This document shows positions 7,189 to 14,602 of a stretch of 64,000 bases of DNA, one piece after another. The notes under the pieces are model-generated. The model saw only the letters and a list, made by a program, of their open reading frames with translations. It was not told the origin of the DNA and ran no database searches. This stretch comes from Micavibrio sp. UBA2137 (GTDB taxonomy: Bacteria > Pseudomonadota > Alphaproteobacteria > Micavibrionales > Micavibrionaceae). Each line of letters begins with the position of its first letter. The first letter of the stretch is position 1. The stretch spans positions 258,166 to 322,165 of the forward strand of contig DCXL01000004.1 in NCBI GenBank assembly GCA_002328415.1, read 5' to 3'. Position numbers and translations under genes: made by a program.

Positions 7189-10158
7189 ATGAGCAAAACA
7201 CAAAAGCAACATTTAAGAGTTTCGGCTCTATTAGCTGGCATAGTCCTTTGTGTCGGCGTTTTAATGTTTTTTGTCCAAACCGCATCTGCAAGTAAAACGG
7301 CTAATAAGAGCTATACAGCTTCTGATTCCATTAATGTTAATGAGTATTCGAGAGAAGGAAGTACCGTTACTCTTACAAAAACACTTTCAGTTTCTGATAT
7401 TAATGTTTGTAGCCAATCTGATATTACCTGTCAGAATTTAGTTTCTGGTTCGCCCCGAATAAATTTTACCTGTCATGGATCTGGTGGGTCTTCTATTAAT
7501 GGGTACTGGGGGCAACCCGCTTACTCAGGTGTTTGTTGGAGTTCATTAGATGTTTGTTATTTTGTAGGTACTATTAATGAATATTGTGAGGATTATACAA
7601 CCGCCAATAGAAACGTTATTTCAGAGCCTTTAAACAGACCAACAATCACAAGTACATCGTTATGCTCAAGTCCTAAGAAGGGTGTCTGTGACATCGAAAG
7701 CTCAGGTGGCTTTTATTATAATCAAAATTCTGGGGGGGCGGACAACATATCGGATGATATGTTTTCAATTGCACCTAATACAAGTTTGTTTATTGAATAC
7801 CCTTCCTTATCAGGTGCAAATGCAACTTCATACATTGCACGTGACGGTTCTGGCCCTTCAAACCGTATGATGATTCCATCTTCTACATCTGACTTCACAA
7901 GATTTTTAAATAATCCACCTTCGTCTGTAACAACTGAGAAGGCTTGCCAAACGCTCAGGGTTGAAGATTACTGTACTGCAGATTTAAGTGCGCCAGCCGC
8001 AACAATCAACGGTGTGTGTGGTGATATTCATACACAGACAATTACATATAGACCCACTGCTGATACTGGCGCAGGTGGTCCGCCTACGACTGAGCTCTGT
8101 AGTGCTGGTGATGATAAAACGGTCAATCTCGTTTCAAATCAATATGTATGGACCTGTGAGGGCATGGGAACACCAAAAGGGTCGGATGCATCTTGTTATG
8201 CTGATCCGACACATGGGACATGCGGGTCTAAACATAATCAAAATTACTACACAGCACCATCTAATCCAAATCTGTGTGCTACAGGAACAGCTACGGCTGT
8301 TTCAACCACAGCTACCGGTTGGGATTGGACGTGTAATTCTATACCGGCAGGTGATGGCACGACAGAAAACTGTATCGCTAACAGAAATGTTGACGGTGTT
8401 TGTGGTTCTGCAAATGGGGTAGGGGCGTATTCAGCTCCAAGTTCTGGTTTGTGTAGTGCAGGTAACCCAAGCGCTGTAACAGGAACAGGGCCTTTCAACT
8501 GGACATGTGTAGGCTTATTTGATGGAACTACAGCAAATTGTAGTGCGCCTTTAAGAGTTGATGGTGTATGTCGTACATATTCTGGCTACTCAACAACACA
8601 GCCTGCGACAAATAATGCAACGGGGTGCTCAGCAGGAACTTATGCTGACAATACAAGCAATACCGCGTCTCAATGGCGTTGGAACTGTAATGGACTTAAT
8701 GGCGGTGTAAATGTTCCATGTACATCTGCACGTGGAACCGACGGTTTGTGTGGTACTGCTGATGGTGGGTCGTTTGATAGCGCGCCATCTGGGGGATCGC
8801 TTTGTAATTCAGGTACAGCAACAGCCGTCTCTGGCACAGGTCCGTGGACATGGTCATGTAACGGAACAGGGGCAAGCCCTGTCAACGATAACTGCTCAGC
8901 TGCACTTAATTGTCAGGTAAGCCCAACAGGCACAAAACAAAACGGAACATGTGGTCATGCACATGGCACAACAGTGGCAAGTGCGGGCGCTATTACAGGC
9001 TCACAGCGTTGCTTGACTGGGAGCGGCACGGCGGTTTCTGGTTCAGGCCCATATACGTGGACATGTAATGGTATAAATGGCGGTAACCCACAATCATGTA
9101 GCGCCTCTGCCTTGGCAGGTGACCCTGGTACATGTGGCTCAGCACATGGAACAACTGTCTCAACAGCGCCAAGTGGTTCATCGCTGTGTAATTCAGGAAC
9201 AGCTACATCTGTTTCTGGTTCAGGACCGTGGACATGGTCGTGTAATGGAACAGGTTCTCAGGCTGGTAACAATGCAAGCTGTTCAGCTAATAAGGTCACA
9301 ACTGTAAATGGTCTTTGTGGTCCTGCAGATGGAGGTACATATGCTTCTACCTCTGCTGTAAATACTGCTGGACGTTGTAATTCTGGTAATCCGACAACAG
9401 TATCAGAGAGCGGTGGGCTCTTTAATTGGACATGTAATGGCATGGGAAGCCCAGTTGGAAGCCCTGATACATGTCAGGCAACTAAGGCAACAACAATTAA
9501 TGGTGCGTGTAAACCAATTTCTGGATATTACGCAAGCGAGCCTGCAACAAACAGTTCGAATGCATGTAATGCAGGTACTTTTGTAGATTTATCAGATACG
9601 GGAACGCAGTGGCAGTGGCGTTGTAATGGTGCGGGAACACCAGCAGGGACAAACTCACCAACCTGTACAGCTAATCGTGCAACAACAGTTAATGGTGCGT
9701 GTAAGCCTTACTCCGGTACACATTCTAGCCAACCTGCAACAAATAATTCAACTGGCTGTAATGCAGGTAGTTACGTAAACCTTTCAGATACAGGAACACA
9801 ATGGCAGTGGCGCTGTAATGGTACTGGTACGCCAACTGGGTCAAACTCACCTATATGTGTTGCAGATAAGGCGCCTACTGGATATTGGGGTGGGCATCCA
9901 ACTACGCCGTTCAGCATTCAATACGGTACTTCGCCAGATATTATGATGAGCCAGTTTGACTTTGATTGTGGAGCTATTGAGCCATCGGCATGTCAAGGAT
10001 GCACAAGCTTTCCAGCTGTAATTTGTACGCCAGGTGCGGCCTGTGACCCATCTGTAGACACTGGAATATGTCTGATTAACCAACGTTCGTGCAGTTCTCC
10101 GAGCATCGATGCGACGGTGTGGGATAGATATCGTTGCACATCAACACCAGGCCCGTGA
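7189..10158 (+). CDS. Large secreted protein: domain X plus ten four-cysteine repeats
   Basis: I chose the ATG at 7189, nine bases after GAGGGG; a TTG at 7183 is in frame but too close to it. The product is 989 residues. The signal peptide ends near ASAS (residue 35). Domain X (about 36-265) is a paralogue of the preceding protein's, with all ten cysteines kept. Ten repeats follow (8008-9882), each with the pattern GxC, C, WxWxC, C. Seven are the shorter type B (GTCGSAHG to SCSA) and three the longer type A (NGACKPISG to TCTANR). The last 95 residues are unique, with ten cysteines. Type B resembles uncharacterised repeats I have seen in large exported proteins of environmental bacteria; I know no established function. 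An adhesin or surface fibre is the likeliest reading. Confidence 0.75.
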   Translation: MSKTQKQHLRVSALLAGIVLCVGVLMFFVQTASASKTANKSYTASDSINVNEYSREGSTVTLTKTLSVSDINVCSQSDITCQNLVSGSPRINFTCHGSGGSSINGYWGQPAYSGVCWSSLDVCYFVGTINEYCEDYTTANRNVISEPLNRPTITSTSLCSSPKKGVCDIESSGGFYYNQNSGGADNISDDMFSIAPNTSLFIEYPSLSGANATSYIARDGSGPSNRMMIPSSTSDFTRFLNNPPSSVTTEKACQTLRVEDYCTADLSAPAATINGVCGDIHTQTITYRPTADTGAGGPPTTELCSAGDDKTVNLVSNQYVWTCEGMGTPKGSDASCYADPTHGTCGSKHNQNYYTAPSNPNLCATGTATAVSTTATGWDWTCNSIPAGDGTTENCIANRNVDGVCGSANGVGAYSAPSSGLCSAGNPSAVTGTGPFNWTCVGLFDGTTANCSAPLRVDGVCRTYSGYSTTQPATNNATGCSAGTYADNTSNTASQWRWNCNGLNGGVNVPCTSARGTDGLCGTADGGSFDSAPSGGSLCNSGTATAVSGTGPWTWSCNGTGASPVNDNCSAALNCQVSPTGTKQNGTCGHAHGTTVASAGAITGSQRCLTGSGTAVSGSGPYTWTCNGINGGNPQSCSASALAGDPGTCGSAHGTTVSTAPSGSSLCNSGTATSVSGSGPWTWSCNGTGSQAGNNASCSANKVTTVNGLCGPADGGTYASTSAVNTAGRCNSGNPTTVSESGGLFNWTCNGMGSPVGSPDTCQATKATTINGACKPISGYYASEPATNSSNACNAGTFVDLSDTGTQWQWRCNGAGTPAGTNSPTCTANRATTVNGACKPYSGTHSSQPATNNSTGCNAGSYVNLSDTGTQWQWRCNGTGTPTGSNSPICVADKAPTGYWGGHPTTPFSIQYGTSPDIMMSQFDFDCGAIEPSACQGCTSFPAVICTPGAACDPSVDTGICLINQRSCSSPSIDATVWDRYRCTSTPGP
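8008..9498 (+). repeat. Array of mostly type B four-cysteine repeats inside the large secreted protein
   Basis: Eight units of roughly 50-64 codons begin at xGxC motifs. Seven are type B: CG(S/T)AxG near the start, a central C(N/S)SG or CATG, then W(T/N)W(S/T)C, then a closing C(S/Q)A. One type A unit (DGVCRTYSG) sits among them, near 8560. The units differ in length and sequence, so they are old copies rather than a recent expansion. Confidence 0.85.
9499..9882 (+). repeat. Two type A repeats of exactly 192 bases (64 codons)
   Basis: Units 9499-9690 and 9691-9882 both begin NGACKP and contain TQWQWRCNG. Their period of 64 codons equals that of the array at 10674-11441 in the next gene. The first unit differs from the unit at 10674 at only five of 64 residues. 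Confidence 0.9.
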
Positions 10159-10190
10159 TATAGTGATTATAGACTTTAAAGGAAGTGAAA

Positions 10191-12101
10191 ATGATAAATT
10201 TTGGAAAAAGTAAGGATTGTAAGGCATTTAAAGCAATGTCATTCTTTGCTATTGTCTTTTTACTTTTCATTTTTGCATCTTCGCCTTCTCACGCACTGGT
10301 CAATGGGGCTTGTGGTCCTTCAAATGGTGGTAAATTTAGAACGATGCCTACACAACCCGCAGAAAAATGTGCGCGTGGTCTTGATACAACAACAACACAA
10401 TCTGGTACGAACTGGCGTTGGACCTGTACGGGGTCTGGTGGCGGAACAACAGCAACCTGTACAGCAGCACAATGTGGTTCTGTTGCGGGGGATTGCAAAA
10501 CATTTTCTGGTTATTTTGCTGCGCAGCCTGCGTCTTCAACAGCAAACGCTTGTAATATTGGCGACTATGCAGATACGGCTGACACAGCAACATTGTGGCA
10601 GTGGAATTGTGCAGGACGTGGAACGCCTGCTGGTGCAACGGATGCCTGTACGGCAAATCGTGCAACAACGGAAAACGGTGCCTGTAAGGCCATTTCAGGA
10701 TATTACGCAAGTGAGCCGGCAACAAACACAGCAAATGCTTGTAATGCGGGTACTTTCGTAGATCTATCAGATACTGGAACACAATGGCAATGGCGTTGCA
10801 ATGGGGCTGGAACGCCAGTGGGAACAAATTCACCTACATGTACAGCAAACCGTGCCACAACTGAAAATGGCGCGTGTAAGGCGATTTCTGGAAACTATGC
10901 TAGCCAACCAGCAACAAACACTGCCTCTGGATGTGATGCAGGTTCTTATGTTGACCTTGCCGATTCAGGAACACAATGGCAGTGGCGTTGTAACGGGACA
11001 GGAACACCGACTGGTACGAATTCACCTACCTGTTCGGCCAACAAGGCCACGACAGTTAACGGTGCCTGTAAACCAATATCTGGATATTATGGTAGCCAGC
11101 CTGCTACGAATACTTCTAATGGGTGTAATGCTGGTTCATACGTAGATCTTGCGGATTCAGGTACGAAATGGCAGTGGCGCTGTAACGGAACAGGAACGCC
11201 AACTGGAACAAATTCTGTGACGTGCCAGGCCGACAAGGCAACGACAATTGATGGAGCGTGTAAACCAATTTCTGGTTATCATGCAACCCAACCTGCAACT
11301 GATAGTGCCTCTGGGTGTAATCAGGGTAACTTCTTTGAGCTTGCCGATAACGGAACAACTTGGAATTGGCGTTGTAATGGTGCAGGAACACCAACTGGTA
11401 CAAATTCTGGTACATGTACTGCCCAACGCCGCACAACATTCAACGGGTCTTGTGGTGCTGCGGCTGGTGGAACGTATAGTTCACCCCCCTCAACAAGCCT
11501 CTGTTCATCTGGTCAGTCAACAACTGTGACACTGTCTGGCTCAACATATAACTGGTCGTGTAATGGTGGCGGGCAACCTGCTGGAACAAATGCACCATGT
11601 ACGGCGACAAAGGCTGCATCTTGTCCTGATGGGCCAACTGGGCCTGCGGTCAATGCAACCTGTGGTGTGCATCATAATGAAACCTTTACATCTACACCAT
11701 CAGGCAGCACAAGCCTCTGTCAAACGGGGACTGCTTCTGCGGTTAGCTTGACTGGCTCAACCTACACATGGACATGTTCAGGTATTTCTGGCGGTACAAA
11801 TGATAGCTGTAGCGCTATGAAAAAAGCCGTTACTGGATGTACTATGAGACACCCTGTCGTTTGGTCAGTTCCTGGTGGAATGTCTGGCGCGAGACAATGT
11901 GCTGAATATTTCCGTAGCGCAAGTCAGACAGGGCCATTTGAAGAGACTAATCATGCTTATGGTTCATCAGGCATGCTTGTCTCTGGCTATTGTGCTTCAG
12001 GCGGAGCTTCTGGCTGTCATGGTACTGTAGATTGGACATGTAATAGTGATGGCAGTTTCACCTTTACCAATAAAATTTGTAATACAGGTGATTGGCCATA
12101 A
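10191..12101 (+). CDS. Secreted repeat protein with five type A and three type B four-cysteine repeats
   Basis: The ATG at 10191 follows AAAGGAAG by a good spacing; an in-frame GTG lies at 10185. The product is 636 residues. The signal peptide ends near SHA|L (about residue 35). A type B unit comes first (NGACGPSNG). Five type A units follow; the last four begin exactly 64 codons apart. Two more type B units and a unique C-terminal region of about 90 residues with seven cysteines complete the protein. It lacks domain X. The gene follows the larger repeat protein by 32 bases with no terminator visible between them, so an operon is likely. Many paired cysteines imply disulfide folding in the periplasm or outside the cell. 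No enzymatic motif is visible. Confidence 0.75.
   Translation: MINFGKSKDCKAFKAMSFFAIVFLLFIFASSPSHALVNGACGPSNGGKFRTMPTQPAEKCARGLDTTTTQSGTNWRWTCTGSGGGTTATCTAAQCGSVAGDCKTFSGYFAAQPASSTANACNIGDYADTADTATLWQWNCAGRGTPAGATDACTANRATTENGACKAISGYYASEPATNTANACNAGTFVDLSDTGTQWQWRCNGAGTPVGTNSPTCTANRATTENGACKAISGNYASQPATNTASGCDAGSYVDLADSGTQWQWRCNGTGTPTGTNSPTCSANKATTVNGACKPISGYYGSQPATNTSNGCNAGSYVDLADSGTKWQWRCNGTGTPTGTNSVTCQADKATTIDGACKPISGYHATQPATDSASGCNQGNFFELADNGTTWNWRCNGAGTPTGTNSGTCTAQRRTTFNGSCGAAAGGTYSSPPSTSLCSSGQSTTVTLSGSTYNWSCNGGGQPAGTNAPCTATKAASCPDGPTGPAVNATCGVHHNETFTSTPSGSTSLCQTGTASAVSLTGSTYTWTCSGISGGTNDSCSAMKKAVTGCTMRHPVVWSVPGGMSGARQCAEYFRSASQTGPFEETNHAYGSSGMLVSGYCASGGASGCHGTVDWTCNSDGSFTFTNKICNTGDWP
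10674..11441 (+). repeat. Four perfect-period type A repeats of 192 bases
   Basis: Units start at 10674, 10866, 11058 and 11250, each 64 codons long, with cysteines at identical positions and a TQWQWRCNG-like core. The unit at 10674 and the one at 9499 in the upstream gene differ by five amino-acid changes but by 26 synonymous codon changes, by direct codon comparison. The protein is therefore conserved while the DNA has drifted. Confidence 0.92.
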
Positions 12102-12150
12102 ACAAATTAATTGCGAACAATATGTTTGGATAAAGATCTAGGAAAGAAAT

Positions 12151-12846
12151 ATGTTTAAAATTAATTGCAAAGAAAACATTAAGTTTTGCGCTATACCATT
12201 TTTGGTAATGCTCTTATTTACGATGTTTCTTCTTCATACCGATCAATCTTGCGCGGGAGGGCGTTCTGGGGAATGTGGGCTTGCTCATGGCACAGAATTT
12301 GGGACTGCCCCTACAGACAAATCTGCTCTGTGTGCTCGGGGTGTTTCTTCAACTGTTACAGTAAATGCTTCTAATAAATGGGTTTGGAGTTGTTCTGGAT
12401 CAGATGGCATTAATGCTAGTTGCCAAGCTGATAATTGCGGTACCCCGCCTCCGGCATCACCTAATTGTGGGGGGTCATACAAATTTTATTCCTCGTCACC
12501 TTCTACAGCACAAAATGATATGACATGTACTTCTGCAACAGCACCTCGTGCATGGGACAAGGGCACATCATCATCTCATTCAAGTGCTGCTTGGCTTAAT
12601 GAAGGTCAATTAATAGACACTACGTATAAAACTGCACAGTGTGTGAGCCATTCTTCTTGTGCCCCACCGCCCGGATCTTGCACATACGGAGGTAATACCT
12701 ATGCAGATGGTGCAAAAATTTCGCAAACTCAATACATGTGTGGCAATGGCGAAATGTATCTTGGTGTGAAAAGATGTTGTAATGGAACGCCAAGAGATCT
12801 TGTGATTGAAGATTGTGGTAACTATATAGGACAAACATGTCCGTAA
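12151..12846 (+). CDS. Secreted cysteine-rich protein with one type B repeat and a unique C-terminal domain
   Basis: The ATG at 12151 follows AGGAAAG. The product is 231 residues, with a hydrophobic signal segment (about 10-32) ending near SCAGG. One type B unit (GECGLAHG to CQADN) covers about residues 38-95. The rest is a unique domain with twelve cysteines, including adjacent pairs such as RCCNG, and a proline-rich linker (CAPPPGSC). I do not recognise the C-terminal domain. It is the last gene of the repeat-protein run and is followed by a terminator. The signal-peptide cysteine could suggest a lipoprotein, but no clear lipobox is present. Confidence 0.7.
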   Translation: MFKINCKENIKFCAIPFLVMLLFTMFLLHTDQSCAGGRSGECGLAHGTEFGTAPTDKSALCARGVSSTVTVNASNKWVWSCSGSDGINASCQADNCGTPPPASPNCGGSYKFYSSSPSTAQNDMTCTSATAPRAWDKGTSSSHSSAAWLNEGQLIDTTYKTAQCVSHSSCAPPPGSCTYGGNTYADGAKISQTQYMCGNGEMYLGVKRCCNGTPRDLVIEDCGNYIGQTCP

Positions 12847-12857
12847 ATTCAGTATAA

Positions 12858-12885
12858 AAAAGCGGCTTAAAGGCCGCTTTTCTTT
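12858..12885. terminator. Bidirectional rho-independent terminator
   Basis: The stem AAAAGCGGC (12858-12866) pairs with GCCGCTTTT (12873-12881) around a six-base loop. A U-rich stretch follows on the plus strand, and the A-run at 12856-12861 gives a U tail on the minus strand. It separates the convergent repeat-protein gene and barrel gene. Confidence 0.85.
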
Positions 12886-12902
12886 TGAATTAATATTTCA
12901 AT

Positions 12903-14012
12903 TTAAAACGCGTATTGCCACCCAGCTTGTATACGGAAATCTGTTTCCATTTGAGGTCCGTTCAAGTCACGATAAAGTGGTGCAGTTGCCTCTATACCAA
13001 AACGCTGCCCTTTAAGAACGCCTTGTGTGCCTAATAAATTAACACCTAGTCCAAGTTCAAGTGTCTTCCCGCCATAATTATCAGGGTTGGCGGTTTGCAC
13101 AGGGGCAATAATAGAGCTATCAACACCATCTATATCGCTTTGTGTTGTTCCAGTCAGGCGTAGGGATGTGCTTATCCAATCGGCCCAGCCATAGCTTCCC
13201 CAAGCGGTCAATGCATGTTTGTCACCAAGGGCGTAGCCTTCGCTATTTTCACCCTCGAGACGGATTTCGCTTGTATACTGAGCGCCCCAGCCAAAATTTT
13301 TGACGTTACCCGAGTAGGTCAAACCAGGCAAAAAATCATAAGTCCCTGAACCTAATTGCATCGCATAGGGCAGGCGTATGCTTGGACGCATACCCATAGG
13401 TGTGAGTACCTCATCCTCCTCATCAATGCTCCCTGTGGGAAGGCTTAACCCCGCGTTCAAATGCACGTGATGAATAGCATCGTCATAAAGACGAATAAGA
13501 GCGCCTAACTTTGTATCGCCCCAGCCTTGAGTGTTTGTTTCAAAACGGCCCAGCTCTGTCGTGCCCATACCACCTGCAAAAGTAATATGATCCATTGATT
13601 TTTTGGTATAGTTGGCCATTGCCATTAACGTGACATCATCATTTAACCCATACATCGCGCCAAACATATGCATTTGCATGGACATTTCCGTGGGAACAAC
13701 ACGCAAAGTAGGAGGTTGTCCCATCACCGAGGCAAAACGGTTTGGGGTCGTGGTTGCGATTTCCTCTGGTGTTACACCACGAGTGCCAATCCGATTGCCA
13801 TCCATATCCATGTGTGAATAGCGATAGGATAACATCCACTTGCCTTTTTCATGCATATGATCATCCATAACACCAATAGGTGCATGTGCATTTGAAACAG
13901 CAATTCCGTTCCGATAGCAGCTTGTGCATATTTCTGCGGCCATTGAAGTAGATGAAAATGATAAACCGATGCAGGCAATACCTGCACTTAATAAAGTTTT
14001 CTTAAAAGTCAT
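12903..14012 (-). CDS. Outer-membrane beta-barrel protein, transporter-like (MetA-pathway/phenol family type)
   Basis: The 369-residue protein has a signal peptide ending SMA|A (about residue 25), then a CTSC pair and an APIGVMDDHMH stretch. It contains many alternating-hydrophobic barrel segments and ends in a C-terminal aromatic (WQYAF), the usual barrel assembly signal. It matches the loosely named transporter family of outer-membrane barrels. The first 140 residues are rich in Met and His (MDDHMHEKGKWM, EMSMQMHMF), which suggests metal contact. The upstream DUF2946 gene, a family often linked to copper handling, supports that idea, but the substrate is inferred. Confidence 0.65.
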   Translation of the reverse strand: MTFKKTLLSAGIACIGLSFSSTSMAAEICTSCYRNGIAVSNAHAPIGVMDDHMHEKGKWMLSYRYSHMDMDGNRIGTRGVTPEEIATTTPNRFASVMGQPPTLRVVPTEMSMQMHMFGAMYGLNDDVTLMAMANYTKKSMDHITFAGGMGTTELGRFETNTQGWGDTKLGALIRLYDDAIHHVHLNAGLSLPTGSIDEEDEVLTPMGMRPSIRLPYAMQLGSGTYDFLPGLTYSGNVKNFGWGAQYTSEIRLEGENSEGYALGDKHALTAWGSYGWADWISTSLRLTGTTQSDIDGVDSSIIAPVQTANPDNYGGKTLELGLGVNLLGTQGVLKGQRFGIEATAPLYRDLNGPQMETDFRIQAGWQYAF

Positions 14013-14063
14013 TATTTGTCTCCCTAATAGACAATTTAAATATATGTGTTTGAGATTTGTCTT

Positions 14064-14426
14064 CTAGGCAGGGAGAGGAGGGGCACGTGATTTATAAGAT
14101 AAAATGAAGTGAGTTGATTTATCTTGAATAATCAACTTTGTTTGTGCCGATGTTTGCTGAATAAGTGCATGAAAATCAAGGTCTGGCGATAGAGCGTTTA
14201 AATGTGAAGCTAAACAGAAATCACATTTTCTTTCGGCAAAATCTTCTGAAGTTTGCGTGTCTTCATTGGATTGGTTTACGATTTTTTCGATGCCGTAACT
14301 GGTACAAATTTCAATGATGGTGGTTGAATTACCACTGATGAAGGCACAGGCAGGGGATATCCATGACGTAAAGAGGCTTAAACAAATAACAATGGCTATA
14401 GTGCGCTGTATGGATAAATTTTGCAT
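14064..14426 (-). CDS. DUF2946-like small exported protein
   Basis: The 120-residue protein has an N-terminal hydrophobic signal segment ending CAF (about residue 28). An ICTSYGI motif follows, then a CDFCLASH pair near residue 70, and a C-terminal RAPPLP. This is the layout of the DUF2946 family: a signal sequence, ICT, a CxxC(L) motif and a final RAPP. The family has no proven activity and often lies in copper-responsive gene sets. It is upstream of, and codirectional with, the barrel gene (51-base gap), so the two are probably cotranscribed. Confidence 0.65.
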   Translation of the reverse strand: MQNLSIQRTIAIVICLSLFTSWISPACAFISGNSTTIIEICTSYGIEKIVNQSNEDTQTSEDFAERKCDFCLASHLNALSPDLDFHALIQQTSAQTKLIIQDKSTHFILSYKSRAPPLPA

Positions 14427-14602
14427 TGAACAAATCTAGTAAAAGTTACTGATGCGTTTTTATTTTATGTTGAGGGATATGTCTAGCTATATAATGATTT
14501 TTCTAAGTGTAAAACATTATAAGGGTCGATTTTCTTACATTCGACTGTTATTTTCTAAGTCAAAGATTCTAATAACTTTAAATCAAAAAGAAGATTATCA
14601 CT

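Noticed and set aside
9499..11441. CRISPR or satellite array
   Set aside because: The 192-base repeats are in-frame coding units with no spacers and no cas genes; they encode protein domains.
10289..11751. Several long frames on both strands over the repeat genes
   Set aside because: They follow the repeat period and the biased codons of the real gene; none has a start site or a signal peptide.
2598..12846. Prophage or integrative element
   Set aside because: No integrase, terminase, capsid, portal or att-like direct repeats were seen; the tail-fibre-like motifs occur only inside pilin-type proteins.
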